Source: Paracoccus sp. DMF-8 (GTDB lineage Bacteria > Pseudomonadota > Alphaproteobacteria > Rhodobacterales > Rhodobacteraceae). Taken from it: a stretch of DNA of 64,000 bases. How positions within the stretch are numbered: position 1 is the first letter of the stretch; every line of letters begins with the position of its first letter. The position numbers were made by a program, and so were the translations under genes. The notes below the pieces were generated by a model. It did not search any database, was not told the origin of the DNA, and saw nothing but the letters and a program-made list of their open reading frames with translations. The stretch lies in the NCBI RefSeq assembly GCF_029309835.1, contig NZ_JARJHL010000003.1, positions 248,001 to 312,000 of the forward strand, written 5' to 3'. Of the stretch, positions 29,101 to 37,581 are shown one piece after another.

Positions 29101-29211
29101 CTGCGGATATTGCGCGATGGGGATGCTGGGCAGCGAAATCAGCCCGGCGATCACGATGAAGATCGAGATCACCCAAGCCAGCACCGGACGCAGGATGAAA
29201 AATTGGGACAT
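26101..29211 (-). CDS. RND multidrug efflux pump inner-membrane transporter (AcrB/MexB, HAE-1)
   Basis: This 1036-residue RND transporter begins MSQFFILRPVLAWVISIFIV. The proton relay is intact: Asp407 and Asp408 in TM4 (AIGILVDDAIVVVENV) and Lys931 in TM10 (GLSAKNAILIVEFAKDL). Two large periplasmic loops carry the porter and docking domains. Such pumps expel drugs, bile-like detergents and dyes using the proton gradient, together with a periplasmic adaptor and an outer-membrane channel. The adaptor gene lies 11 bases upstream. No TolC/OprM gene is seen here, so the channel is presumably encoded elsewhere. Confidence 0.97.
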   Translation of the reverse strand: MSQFFILRPVLAWVISIFIVIAGLISLPSIPIAQYPQVAPPQVSISATYTGASPNEIYESVAQPIENQLNSVNNLIYYESTADSSGATGITATFVPGTDIGIAQVDVQNAVRRVEALLPQSVKDQGVRVEEASAGFLMVVSLTSSDGQMDGIALGDYLNRNVVGEISRIEGVGRAQVFSSERAMRIWLNPEKMTGFNLTSADVATAIRAQNAQVSAGKVGADPNPISQQLTATVLMKGQLTTVEEFENIVLRANPDGSLVRLSDVATVEVGASTYDFTSMLNNQPSAAAGIQLSTTGNALRTSELINEKMEELSQFFPDGVAYQIPYDTSPFVAASIEKVLHTLVEAVGLVFIVMFIFLQNIRYTLIPTIVVPIALMGTVAVMLVAGFSINVLTMFAMVLAIGILVDDAIVVVENVERIMAQEGLGPRRAAQKAMGQIQGAIVGITLVLAAVFIPMAFFPGATGIIYRQFALTMVVSILFSAFLALSLTPALCATFLKPISGHHERKGFFGWFNRNFDRMTTGYSGVVEKLVRNTGVMMLIYLLIVAALGYGFTRLPTSFLPNEDQGFLISDVQTPPTASSNRTDEVLSTITDLYKQMPEVENVIGIRGFSFSGQGPNAGIAFTTLKDWGDRDRDANTIAGAANMQLFGLKDAQAFSLSPPPIPGFGATGGFSFRLQDRGGLGQQALQAAAAQLMEKAGQGGIAVGLRVEGLPNAAQVYVSIDREKANAFGVAFADISATISQYLGSSYVNDFPNQGRMQRVVMQADQDSRMQAEDILDLTVRNANGGMVPFSSFSTIEWETGPSQVVGYNGYPSIRIAGAAGPGYSSGDAMAEMERLAGELPQGFGYEWTGQSLEEIQSGNTATLLYGMSILFVFLLLSGLYESWSIPLSVMLVVPLGVIGCVAAVLLRDMPNDVYFKVGLIAIIGLSAKNAILIVEFAKDLRAEGENLIQAAVHAARLRFRPILMTSMAFTSGVVPLAIATGPSAASQNAIGTGVIGGMIAATVLSIFFVPVFFVFVLGLVDRIFGRKDGAAMA

Positions 29212-29222
29212 GAACCTTTATC

Positions 29223-30563
29223 CTATTCGGTCGGGCTTTGGGCGGGCGCATCGCCCCCCGATTGCGCGTCCGCTGCCGGTTCGGCGGCGGGCTGTTCTGC
29301 GGCGGGTTCTGCGGCTGGATCTGCGGCCGGTTCTGCGGGCTGGCCGGCCGCCTCGACAGCGGCGGCATCGGCGGCGGCATCGGCCTGATCGCCTGCTGCG
29401 GCTTCGGCCAGAGCGGCAGCGGCGGCGTCCGCGTCATCCCACGGCTCGGGCGCGACGGGGGCGCCGGGGAACAGTTTCTGCGCGCCTTCGGCGACGACCT
29501 TGTCGCCCGCGTCCAGCCCCTCCATCACCATCCAGCGCGGGCCAAGGGTGCGGCCCAGCTTGACGTTGCGACGCTCGGCCTGATTTTCGGCATTGACGAT
29601 ATAGACAAAGGAATTGCCCTGCTGGTCGCGCTGAACCGCCATCTGCGGCACGGCCAGCGCATCGTTGCGCACCGCCTGTTCGATGCTGATGCGGACGTAA
29701 AGGCCCGGCAGCAGGTCGTCATCGGGGTTCGGGAATTCGCCGCGCATCGTGACCTGCCCGGTCAGCGGATCAACCGTCGCTTCGGAAAACAGCAGCTTGC
29801 CGGGATGTTCGTAAAGCGTGCCATCGTCATAGATCAGCCGCACCCGCGCCTCGCCCGGGGCGGTGGCGACCAGCTGGCCCGCCTGCATGGCGCGGCGCAG
29901 CGCCAGCACGTCCGACGAGGATTGCGTGAAATCGGCATAGATCGGATCAAGCTGCTGGACGGTGGCCATGATATCGGTCTGCGCGCTGACCAGCGCGCCT
30001 TCGGTGACCAGCGCGCGGCCGATCACGCCCGAAATCGGGGCGGTCACTTCGGTATAGTTCAGGTTCAGCTGCGCCTGATCCAGCGCGGCCTGGGCGATCG
30101 CCACCTCGGCATCGGCAACGGCAAGATTGGTAACCGCATTTTCCAGATCCACGCCCGAGGTGACGCGGCGTTCGCGCAGCGCCTCGGCGCGGGCCTGCTG
30201 GTCACGGGCGTTCATCTGGTTCGCCTTGGCGCGTGCCAGCGTGGCCTGCGCGCTGGCCATGGCAACGGCATATTGCGCGGGGTCGATGCGATACAGGACA
30301 TCGCCTTCCTGAACCAGGCTGCCCTGTTCAAACACCCGTTCCAGAACGATGCCGCCGACGCGCGGGCGCACCTCGGCGGTGCGGGTCGCGGACACGCGGC
30401 CCGGCAGTTCGTTCACGACCGGCAGGGGCTGGGGCACCATTTCGACCACGGCGACGGGGGTCGGCGGCATTTCCTGCTGCTGCGCGCCCGCCGTTGTGAC
30501 AGGCAGGGCGGACAGTGCCAGCACAAGAGGCAGGGCGGTGCTGAGTGACCTGAAACGGGACAT
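29223..30563 (-). CDS. RND efflux periplasmic adaptor (AcrA/MexA type)
   Basis: This 446-residue membrane-fusion protein has a signal peptide (to about residue 27, TTAGA-QQ), lipoyl half-motifs (GRVSATRTAEVRPRVGGIV; FEQGSLVQEGDVLYRIDP), an alpha-hairpin rich in Ala/Gln/Arg, the second lipoyl half (YTEVTAPISGVIG) and a beta-barrel (PNPDDDLLPGLYVR). It bridges the RND pump to an outer-membrane channel. There is no lipobox Cys, so it is not an AcrA-type lipoprotein. The last 70 or so residues are almost entirely Ala, Glu, Asp, Pro and Gln, an unusual disordered acidic tail. Start at 30563 with GGAG upstream. Confidence 0.94.
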   Translation of the reverse strand: MSRFRSLSTALPLVLALSALPVTTAGAQQQEMPPTPVAVVEMVPQPLPVVNELPGRVSATRTAEVRPRVGGIVLERVFEQGSLVQEGDVLYRIDPAQYAVAMASAQATLARAKANQMNARDQQARAEALRERRVTSGVDLENAVTNLAVADAEVAIAQAALDQAQLNLNYTEVTAPISGVIGRALVTEGALVSAQTDIMATVQQLDPIYADFTQSSSDVLALRRAMQAGQLVATAPGEARVRLIYDDGTLYEHPGKLLFSEATVDPLTGQVTMRGEFPNPDDDLLPGLYVRISIEQAVRNDALAVPQMAVQRDQQGNSFVYIVNAENQAERRNVKLGRTLGPRWMVMEGLDAGDKVVAEGAQKLFPGAPVAPEPWDDADAAAAALAEAAAGDQADAAADAAAVEAAGQPAEPAADPAAEPAAEQPAAEPAADAQSGGDAPAQSPTE

Positions 30564-30603
30564 GGATGTTGCTCTCCGGGATGACTGGCGTGCTGAGACG
30601 TTC

Positions 30604-31203
30604 TCAGGCAGGCAAGGGGTCGGTGTCGTGTTCGGCATCGGATTTCCGTGTGTCGGGCATCGGCGCGTCAAGAAGGCTGGCGATGTCCTTGACGAGTTCC
30701 TGACGGATCTGGGGATCCAATCTGACGAAGCTGAAATATTCCAGACATTGCAGCCCGTGCAGCGCGACGAATGCAAGCCGCGTTGCGCGTTCATTCGCCG
30801 CGTCCTGCTGGGCCATTTCCATGAAACCGGCGATCTCGCGGCCCAGGACGTTGTGGCATTCGTCCGAGGAACGGGCCGCCGCCGCCAGCATCAGGGCGCC
30901 GGCCAGTTCCTCTTCGCTTTTGTTGATGCCGCATTCATGCAGGACCGCGCGCATGAAGGCATCGGGGCCCTGCAGCGTCGCCCGCCGGGCCATGATCTGT
31001 TCGCGGTGCGCATCCATGCGGTTTTGCATGAAAGCCGCCAACAACCCCGCCTTGTTGCGGAAATCATAGACGACGCTGGACTTGCTGATCCCCGCCTCGC
31101 GCGCGACGGCGTCGATGGACAGCCCGCCCGCGCCATCGCGCAGGATGACGGCCTCGATGGCGGTCATGGTGGCTTCGCGGTCGATAGTGCGTTTACGGCC
31201 CAT
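30604..31203 (-). CDS. TetR-family repressor of the RND efflux operon
   Basis: This 199-residue regulator has an N-terminal helix-turn-helix (GGLSIDAVAREAGISKSSVV then YDFRNKAGLLAAF), typical of TetR/AcrR. The C-terminal domain is less conserved and would bind the inducer. It starts at 31203 (MGRKRTIDREAT); an upstream in-frame ATG at 31290 gives a Pro/Arg-rich extension and is less likely. It is the first gene of the efflux operon, 40 bases before the adaptor, so repressor and pump are made from one promoter carrying a strong palindrome. Confidence 0.93.
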   Translation of the reverse strand: MGRKRTIDREATMTAIEAVILRDGAGGLSIDAVAREAGISKSSVVYDFRNKAGLLAAFMQNRMDAHREQIMARRATLQGPDAFMRAVLHECGINKSEEELAGALMLAAAARSSDECHNVLGREIAGFMEMAQQDAANERATRLAFVALHGLQCLEYFSFVRLDPQIRQELVKDIASLLDAPMPDTRKSDAEHDTDPLPA

Positions 31204-31292
31204 TGGCTTTCCGGTCAGGGTGCGGTTGCAGGACGGTCGGGATCGCCACAAGGGTATCCGGGGGATCTCCGGGCCGGACAGCCCGAACACAT

Positions 31293-31318
31293 AATAACAG
31301 AACGTGCGTTCTGCTATT
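31293..31318 (-). promoter_or_regulatory. Probable TetR operator of the efflux operon
   Basis: This 26-bp inverted repeat has arms AATA-A-CAGAACG and CGTTCTG-C-TATT around a TG centre. Eleven of the twelve base pairs are symmetric, and the inner 7-bp arms are perfect. It lies 90 bases upstream of the TetR start and overlaps the predicted promoter, as expected for autorepression by a TetR dimer. Confidence 0.75.
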
Positions 31319-31339
31319 CTGACCAGCGGGTCGTGTCAA
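31311..31339 (-). promoter_or_regulatory. Predicted sigma-70 promoter of the tetR-RND operon
   Basis: On the minus strand a perfect -35 TTGACA (31339-31334) is followed after 17 bases by a weak -10 TAGCAG (31316-31311), which overlaps the operator. A better -10 (TATTAT, 31296-31291) exists but pairs with a poor -35. The whole 337-base gap 31204-31540 holds only this promoter/operator and, presumably, the promoter of the T6SS operon on the plus strand, for which I see no clear boxes. Confidence 0.5.
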
Positions 31340-31540
31340 GAACCCGCCGCCCGAATTCCCCATCCGAATTGATCCCTGCCGCAATTTCCGGCACGGCGCG
31401 GGAACATCGCGGCTGCGCGATTTATTGCCTGCGCCACCACCCCGCCGGCGCGGCAAGGGGCTTAACCTTCTCGACCTGCGCGAAAATTGACCCTAAGACT
31501 TGCAGGACAGTTGCAAGATGACCGGGTTCGCGCCGCCAAG

Positions 31541-32125
31541 ATGACTTCTGCCGAGGAAAACGACAAGACCACGCCGCCTCGACGCTCGACGCGCTACGAC
31601 ACGCCGGCCGAGCTTTATGCGCGGATTCCGCAGGTGCTGGACCTGACCCAGTTCCGGCCCCGCCCGGACGAGGACAATCTGCATTACCTGTCGCGCCTGC
31701 GCGGCTCGACCACCCCGGAAGAGGCCGTGACCTTTACCGCATTCGCCGCGTTGCCGACGGCGGCGGCGGGGTGGGGTTACGAATGCCTGCGCCAGATGGC
31801 CGAACATCTGAACCCGGTCGAACGCCCGATGATGCAGGATATCGCGGCCTGGATTTCCAATCCCACCACATCCATGCGCTACAAGCTGATGAAGGACGCG
31901 CTATGGGCGCCGTCGCGCTCGCCCTCGGTCCTGCTGGGGCTGGCGGTGGGCTGGTCGACGGGCGGGCCTGCGCCGAACGACCCCCTGCGGCCGCCGCCCT
32001 GGCGCACGCCGCAGGCGGTCAACAGCGCGGTGCTGTCCTGCCTTGCCCGCGCCGAACTGTCGCGGCGCCCGATCTTTCTGGCGCGGATCATCGACATGGC
32101 CGAATCGCTTCTGAGGGCTTATTGA
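31541..32125 (+). CDS. DUF6931 family T6SS-associated protein
   Basis: This protein of 194 residues has no signal peptide or membrane segment. Recognisable features are the tyrosine-rich N terminus (PAELYARIPQVLDLTQFRPR), LPTAAAGWGYECL, and the C-terminal SAVLSCLARAELSRRPIFLA. It resembles DUF6931, a family seen at the head of alphaproteobacterial T6SS loci; the function is unknown. I use the ATG at 31541; the open frame reaches back to a TTG at 31487. It ends seven bases before tagH. Confidence 0.72.
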   Translation: MTSAEENDKTTPPRRSTRYDTPAELYARIPQVLDLTQFRPRPDEDNLHYLSRLRGSTTPEEAVTFTAFAALPTAAAGWGYECLRQMAEHLNPVERPMMQDIAAWISNPTTSMRYKLMKDALWAPSRSPSVLLGLAVGWSTGGPAPNDPLRPPPWRTPQAVNSAVLSCLARAELSRRPIFLARIIDMAESLLRAY

Positions 32126-32132
32126 GCGCGCA

Positions 32133-33464
32133 ATGGCACTGACGCTGCTCATAGAAAACTATCAGGTGCTGGACGATGGCGGTCCGGCCAGCATCAACGT
32201 CCCCGAGACCGGGCTGCAGGTCGGGCGGCGCGCCGGGATGGGCTGGGTCCTGCCCGATGCCAGCCGCCATATCTCGGGGCATCATTTCGACGTCTATTTT
32301 CAGGGCGGCGACTGGTGGCTGCGCGACATGTCCACCAACGGCACCTTTCTGCACGGGCTGCGCCACCGGCTGGACGGGCCGCACCGGCTGGAACATGGCG
32401 ACCGCTTTCAGGTCGGGCAATATACGATCGTCGCCCTGATGGATGCGCCGATGATGGTCGGGGGCATGAACCCGGCCTCTTTGCCGTCGCATGACGGGCC
32501 GGTGTTTCCGCAGGAACGCAATGACGATCCCCAGGCGCTGGATGGCGGGGCGGGACTGCTGCCCGTCGATCCGTTGCCACGAGAGGCCGCCCCCCACCAG
32601 CCGGATTTCGCGCAGGATTTCATGGCCTTTCCGCGCCATGATGCCGCCCCCGCACCGGCAGCGCCGTCCCCGCAGCAGATGACCGAAGGGTCGGGATCGC
32701 CCTTTGCCGCGCCCAACGCACCCTCGGGCGGCCAGTCCGCGCCCGCTCAACCGCAGAATCATCCGGCGCAGGGCCATCCAACACAGGCAGCCCCTTCGCA
32801 GCAGCCCCAGACCATCGGCCCCGGCACACAGCCCGCACCCGCGACCGGGGCGGCGCCCTTGGCCACGCCGCCCGGCCAAGGCGCCGATTTCATCCGCGCC
32901 TTTTGCGAAGGCGCCGGCATCCCGCCCGAGATGGCGCAGGGCGCCGCGCCCGAGGTGCTGGGCCACGCGCTTGGGCAGGCCATGCGTTCGGCGGTGGGTG
33001 AAATCATGCTGGCCCTGCGCGACCGGGCATCCGCCAAGCAGTTCGTCAAGGTCGGCACCCGCACGATGCGCGCCGCCACCGACAACAACCCGATGAAATT
33101 CCTGCCCGATCCCGATCAGGCGCTGGAGGCGATGTTCCTGCGCCCCCGCGCCGGATTCCTGAACGGCGCCGACAGTTTCGACGAAGCCCTGCGCGATCTG
33201 CGCCAGCATCAGGCCGCGCTGTTCGCCGCGCTGCAACCGGCGCTGATGAAGCTGGTGGGCGATCTGGTCCCCGATGCGATCGAATCCGAAACCGACGGCG
33301 GGCGCTTTGGGTCGAACCGCAAGGCACGGGCATGGGACAGCTATGTCCAGCGGTGGGATGCCAAGGTCGCCCCGCATGAAAACGGGATTCTGGACGAATT
33401 CATCACGCATTTCGCATCCGCCTATCGCGATGCCCTTGCGGCAAGCGCGCCGAAACGCGGTTGA
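32133..33464 (+). CDS. tagH: T6SS FHA-domain protein TagH
   Basis: This 443-residue protein has an N-terminal FHA domain (VGRRAGMGWVLPDASRHISG then DMSTNGTFLHG, about residues 25-75) that should bind phosphothreonine. A long Pro/Ala/Gln-rich linker follows (about 120-245), then the TagH-specific C-terminal helical domain (DFIRAFCEGAGI onward). In other T6SS, Fha proteins read phosphorylation by the PpkA kinase and trigger assembly. Neither PpkA nor the PppA phosphatase is in this window. A possible target, the N-terminal tail of TssL, is encoded at 58.9 kb. Confidence 0.92.
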   Translation: MALTLLIENYQVLDDGGPASINVPETGLQVGRRAGMGWVLPDASRHISGHHFDVYFQGGDWWLRDMSTNGTFLHGLRHRLDGPHRLEHGDRFQVGQYTIVALMDAPMMVGGMNPASLPSHDGPVFPQERNDDPQALDGGAGLLPVDPLPREAAPHQPDFAQDFMAFPRHDAAPAPAAPSPQQMTEGSGSPFAAPNAPSGGQSAPAQPQNHPAQGHPTQAAPSQQPQTIGPGTQPAPATGAAPLATPPGQGADFIRAFCEGAGIPPEMAQGAAPEVLGHALGQAMRSAVGEIMLALRDRASAKQFVKVGTRTMRAATDNNPMKFLPDPDQALEAMFLRPRAGFLNGADSFDEALRDLRQHQAALFAALQPALMKLVGDLVPDAIESETDGGRFGSNRKARAWDSYVQRWDAKVAPHENGILDEFITHFASAYRDALAASAPKRG

Positions 33465-33536
33465 CGCGACGTCCCCGTCCCGCCTCTAATATGCCCGACT
33501 GCAATATGGCGGTGAAATTCAGGAGTATGGCCGAAC

Positions 33537-34931
33537 ATGGCATTGGACTGGCTGCTTGATCCGGTCACCGCGGACCGGCCCTGCGGGCCCGATCTGGAAA
33601 AGACCGACGATCCGGAATTCCTCGATTATTATTTCGAGGCCGAAAGCCGCCTGCCCGAACGCTATTTCACCCCCGGCAACCCCAATGTCCTGGGCGGGAC
33701 CGAGGATCGCATCTTTGATCCCCGCTCGGTCGACCTGAAGCGCGAAACCGAAGCGATCACCGCGCTGCTGCGCCGCTCGCGCGATCTGCGGCTGCTCAGC
33801 CTGCTGGCGCGGTTCCAGATCCTTGCGGGCCGCCCCGGCGATTTCGCCGATACGCTGGAGGCGATGGCGCTGCTGCTGCAACACCGCACCGAAGCGGTGC
33901 ATCCGCAGATCGTCGGTTCCGCCTCGGACCGGCGGGGGGCGCTGGATGCGCTGTCGGAACAGGCGACGGTGATCATGCCGCTGGTCTATCTGCAGGTGCC
34001 CGCGAATTCCGATGTGTCATGGCGGCAATACATGATCGCGACGGGCGCGATGCAGCCCCGCGCCGCCGAGGCGGACAGCCTGCCCGACACTGGCAACCTG
34101 CTGGGCACGATCCGCACGCAGGCCAAGGCGGTGGCCGTGACCCATGACGCCCTGACCCGCGCCGCCCATGCGCTGAACCGGATCGCGGCGACCTGTCGCG
34201 GCAATGGCGCGGCGGCCTTTACCCCGGTTTTCGCGGCGACGCTGGATGCGATCGGCGATGTCCAGCGCATGATCGCCGAAGCCCTGCCCGAACTGCCGAT
34301 CTGGTCCAGCCAGCCCGACGCGGCGGCGCTGCCCGAAACCCCCGCCACCGGAAACGCCGCCGAAAACGCCACCGACCAAGCCGCAACCGCCCCGCTGGCC
34401 CCTGCCGTCGCCCCGGCGCCGATCAGCGAAACAGCGGTGCATATTCCCGACCACGCCAGCGCCACGGCCGCGATTGCGGCGGCGGAACGATATCTGGCCA
34501 TGCAAGAGCCGTCATCGCTGTCGCTGCTGCTGGTGGTGCAGGCGCGGCTGCTGGTCGGCAAGTCGATCATCGACGCGATCGAGCTGCTGATGCCGCAGGA
34601 TGCGGGCCGCGCCGAAGTGACGTTGGGTCAGGCAGCGGGGCAGGGTCCGGGCTTTACCCTGGACATGGCGCGGCTGAAGTCGCTGGCCCAATCGGCCGCG
34701 CCGAAAGCCCCTGATTCCACTGATTCTATTGACGTAGCGGCAACTAAACCGATGACCATCGCGGACCGCAACCAGCTCGCCGGATACTTGCGCGCGGTCG
34801 AGGAGTTTTATCTGCGAAACGAACCCGCAAGTCCCATCCCCGTCCTGCTTGGAGGCGCCAGAAACATGCTGACAAAGACATTTCATGCTATTCTCGGCGA
34901 AATCCTGCCCCCGAAACCTGCACAAGGTTAG
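33537..34931 (+). CDS. tssA: T6SS baseplate/cap protein TssA
   Basis: This 464-residue protein has an ImpA N-terminal domain (PCGPDLEKTDDPEFLDYYFE and RSRDLRLLSLLARFQILAGR). The middle is low-complexity and Ala/Pro-rich, and the C-terminal part (YLRAVEEFYLRNEPASPIPV) is the TssA signature. TssA primes sheath polymerisation at the baseplate or caps the distal end. AGGAG lies 11 bases before the ATG. The next gene, tssB, is 74 bases downstream. Confidence 0.92.
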   Translation: MALDWLLDPVTADRPCGPDLEKTDDPEFLDYYFEAESRLPERYFTPGNPNVLGGTEDRIFDPRSVDLKRETEAITALLRRSRDLRLLSLLARFQILAGRPGDFADTLEAMALLLQHRTEAVHPQIVGSASDRRGALDALSEQATVIMPLVYLQVPANSDVSWRQYMIATGAMQPRAAEADSLPDTGNLLGTIRTQAKAVAVTHDALTRAAHALNRIAATCRGNGAAAFTPVFAATLDAIGDVQRMIAEALPELPIWSSQPDAAALPETPATGNAAENATDQAATAPLAPAVAPAPISETAVHIPDHASATAAIAAAERYLAMQEPSSLSLLLVVQARLLVGKSIIDAIELLMPQDAGRAEVTLGQAAGQGPGFTLDMARLKSLAQSAAPKAPDSTDSIDVAATKPMTIADRNQLAGYLRAVEEFYLRNEPASPIPVLLGGARNMLTKTFHAILGEILPPKPAQG

Positions 34932-35005
34932 GCATATCGAACCAATGCAAGTTGACATACCTGAATTATTGACGTTCTTGTTCACCAAGATTGAGGATCC
35001 TGAAA

Positions 35006-35521
35006 ATGGCATCGGATAAATCCACCGACTTCATCAAGCGCAACCGCCCTCCGCGCGTGAACATTTCGTATGAAGACCCTTATGACAGCGAAAAGATGGT
35101 CGAGCTGCCGTTTGTCATGGGTGTCATGGCGGATCTGTCGGGCAATGCCTCGACCGTCGAAAAGGTCGGCATGGAAGAACGCGATTTTGTTGACGTTACG
35201 GCAGCCACGCTGGACGAATACATCGAAAGCGTGAAGCCGGGCATCACCTACAACGTCGATAACAAGCTGGGTGACGGTCAGGGGCGCATGGGCGTGTCGC
35301 TGGAATTCAACTCGATGGACGATTTCAACCCGGCGAATGTCGCGCGTCAGATCCCGGCCCTGAAAAAACTGCTGGAGGCGCGGGAACATCTGGCCAACCT
35401 GCAGCGCTATATGAATTCCAAGCCGAAGGCTCAGGAACAGATCCGGCAATTGCTGAACGATCCTGAACTGATGGCCGCTCTGGCCGAGCGCGACAAGGCC
35501 ACCAAGGGTGAGGACGAATAA
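35006..35521 (+). CDS. tssB: T6SS contractile sheath small subunit TssB (VipA)
   Basis: This 171-residue protein has the TssB/VipA pattern: RPPRVNISYE, VELPFVMGVMADLSGN and FNSMDDFNPANVARQIPAL. With TssC it builds the contractile sheath that drives the Hcp tube. The ATG at 35006 has TGAGGA eight bases upstream, which decides it over an upstream TTG. The stop overlaps the tssC start by one base (TAATG). Confidence 0.97.
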   Translation: MASDKSTDFIKRNRPPRVNISYEDPYDSEKMVELPFVMGVMADLSGNASTVEKVGMEERDFVDVTAATLDEYIESVKPGITYNVDNKLGDGQGRMGVSLEFNSMDDFNPANVARQIPALKKLLEAREHLANLQRYMNSKPKAQEQIRQLLNDPELMAALAERDKATKGEDE

Positions 35522-37008
35522 TGGCGCAAGAAGCCCAGATCCAATCCGAAGGCCGTGGCCTGACCGAGCTTGACGAATTCTCGGACATCCTGCGCCAGAC
35601 GATCAAGCCGCGCACCGATGTCGCGGCCAAGGAAGTCGACAATGCCGTCGTGGCGCTGGTCCGCGAGGCGCTGGACGATCAGACCCTGATCGCCGAAGAC
35701 GTGATCGACACCATCGACGCGATGCTGGCCAAGCTGGACCAGAAGCTGACCGAACAGCTCAATCAGGTCATGCATCACAAGGAATTCCAGGAGCTGGAAT
35801 CCTCGTGGCGCGGTCTGGCCTATACGATCAACAATTCGGAAACCGACAGCAGCCTGCGCGTCAAGGTGATGAACGTTTCCAAGAAAGAGCTGCAGCAGAT
35901 GTTCCGCCGCTATCCCGGCGCGAAATGGGACAAGTCGCCCCTGCATCAGCGCATCTACGAGGCCGAATTCGGCACCCTGGGCGGCAAACCGTTCGGCGCG
36001 CTGATCGGCGATTTCTATTTCGACCATTCGACCCCGGATGTCGCGCTGCTGCGCGACATGGGCAAGATCGCGGCGGCGGCACATGCGCCGTTCATTTCAT
36101 CCGCCGCGCCCGAACTCTTGGGTATGGACAGCTGGACCGAAATCGGCACGCCGCCGGATCTGTCGGAAATCTTCGACACGCCCGACTATGCCGCATGGAA
36201 CAGCCTGCGCGATTCCGAAAACTCGCGCTACGTCGCGCTGACCCTGCCGCGCGTGCTGTCGCGCGAACCCTATGGCCAGAATTCGAATTCCGTGGTCGAG
36301 GAATTCAACTACGAAGAAGAAACCGATGGCCGCGCGGGCGTCAAATACGCTTGGATGAACGCGGCCCATGCGATGGCCGTGAACATCAACCGCGCCCATA
36401 AGGAACATGGCTGGACCGTCCAGATCCGTGGCGTCCAGTCGGGCGGCGAGGTTCTGAACCTGCCCACCCATACCTTTGAAACCGGCGACGGTTCCAAGGA
36501 ACTGAAATGCCCGACCGAGGTGTCGATCACCGACCGTCGCGAAGGCGAACTGTCAAAGGCAGGCCTGATCGGCCTGATCCATCGCAAGCACACCGACAAG
36601 GCGGCATTCATCGGCGCGCAATCGCTCTACCGCCCCAAGAAATATGTGGATGATCTGGCGACGGCCTCGGACAATCTGTCCTCGCGGCTGCCTTATATGT
36701 TCGCCGTGTCACGTTTCAGTCACTATCTGAAATGTATGGTCCGCGACAAGATCGGCCAAAGCCCGGACCGCATCCAGCTGCAGTCACAGCTGCAGACCTG
36801 GGTGAACAAATATGTATCGGGCAATCCCGAAAGCGCAAGCGAACGGGAAAAGGCCAAGAAGCCTTTGGCCGGTGCCAAAGTGGAAGTGATCGAGGACGAG
36901 GAAAACCCCGGCTACTACATGGGAAAATTCTACCTCAAGCCGCACTTCCAGCTTGAAGGAATGGATGTCGGGATGTCTCTCGTCTCCAAACTGCCGAAAG
37001 GCAAGTAA
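35521..37008 (+). CDS. tssC: T6SS contractile sheath large subunit TssC (VipB)
   Basis: This 495-residue protein matches TssC/VipB throughout: FQELESSWRGLAYTINNSET, GALIGDFYFDH, the LSRLPYMFAVSRFSHYLKCM region and a C-terminal FYLKPHFQLEGM. It interlocks with TssB in the sheath and is disassembled by ClpV after contraction. Translation is coupled to tssB through a one-base overlap. A 37-base gap separates it from hcp. Confidence 0.97.
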   Translation: MAQEAQIQSEGRGLTELDEFSDILRQTIKPRTDVAAKEVDNAVVALVREALDDQTLIAEDVIDTIDAMLAKLDQKLTEQLNQVMHHKEFQELESSWRGLAYTINNSETDSSLRVKVMNVSKKELQQMFRRYPGAKWDKSPLHQRIYEAEFGTLGGKPFGALIGDFYFDHSTPDVALLRDMGKIAAAAHAPFISSAAPELLGMDSWTEIGTPPDLSEIFDTPDYAAWNSLRDSENSRYVALTLPRVLSREPYGQNSNSVVEEFNYEEETDGRAGVKYAWMNAAHAMAVNINRAHKEHGWTVQIRGVQSGGEVLNLPTHTFETGDGSKELKCPTEVSITDRREGELSKAGLIGLIHRKHTDKAAFIGAQSLYRPKKYVDDLATASDNLSSRLPYMFAVSRFSHYLKCMVRDKIGQSPDRIQLQSQLQTWVNKYVSGNPESASEREKAKKPLAGAKVEVIEDEENPGYYMGKFYLKPHFQLEGMDVGMSLVSKLPKGK

Positions 37009-37045
37009 TTCGAATTACCACCCACTTCCGCAAAGGAACGCATAA

Positions 37046-37543
37046 ATGGCTGTTGATATCTTTCTGAAGTTTTCGAACAATATCAAAGGTGAAGCGCAGG
37101 ACTCGACCTACAAGGACGACATCGACGTTCTGGCATGGAACTGGGGCATGACCCAGTCCGGCACGACCCATATCGGCAAGGGCGGCGGCGGCGGCAAGGT
37201 CAACGTCGGCGACATCACCCTGACCAAATACGTCGACCGCGCCACCAATGAGCTGGTCAAGCGCTGCACCACCGGCGAACATATCGAACGCGCCGAACTG
37301 ATCGTCCGCAAGGCTTCGGGCGGCACCCCGCTGCCCTATTTCAAGCTGACGCTGGAAAACGTGATGATCACCAGCTACACCACCGGCGGGTCGAAAGACG
37401 GTCTGGATCGCATCCAGGAAACCGTCACCCTGAACTTCCGTAAGTTCGAAGTGACCTATACCGGCCAGGAAGACGACGGCAACCCCGGCCCCGAGTCGAC
37501 CTCGGGCTACGACGTCGCCGAAAACGTCGAGTGGGGCGCCTGA
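37046..37543 (+). CDS. hcp: T6SS inner-tube protein Hcp (TssD)
   Basis: This 165-residue protein begins MAVDIFLKFSNNIKGEAQDS. It has the Hcp features DIDVLAWNWGMTQSG, a Gly-rich loop (KGGGGGKVNV) and YFKLTLENVMITSY. Hexameric rings stack into the expelled tube and can carry effectors. The Gly-rich loop corresponds to the flexible extended loop of Hcp. A strong hairpin at 37582-37609 follows, which probably lets hcp be expressed above the downstream baseplate genes. Confidence 0.96.
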   Translation: MAVDIFLKFSNNIKGEAQDSTYKDDIDVLAWNWGMTQSGTTHIGKGGGGGKVNVGDITLTKYVDRATNELVKRCTTGEHIERAELIVRKASGGTPLPYFKLTLENVMITSYTTGGSKDGLDRIQETVTLNFRKFEVTYTGQEDDGNPGPESTSGYDVAENVEWGA

Positions 37544-37581
37544 TCGGCGCATCCACCCTGTTTGCGGAACCCCCAAAACGC

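Noticed and set aside
26044..29388. A 1114-codon plus-strand open frame opposite the RND pump
   Set aside because: Antisense shadow; the minus strand has the complete pump with its proton-relay residues.
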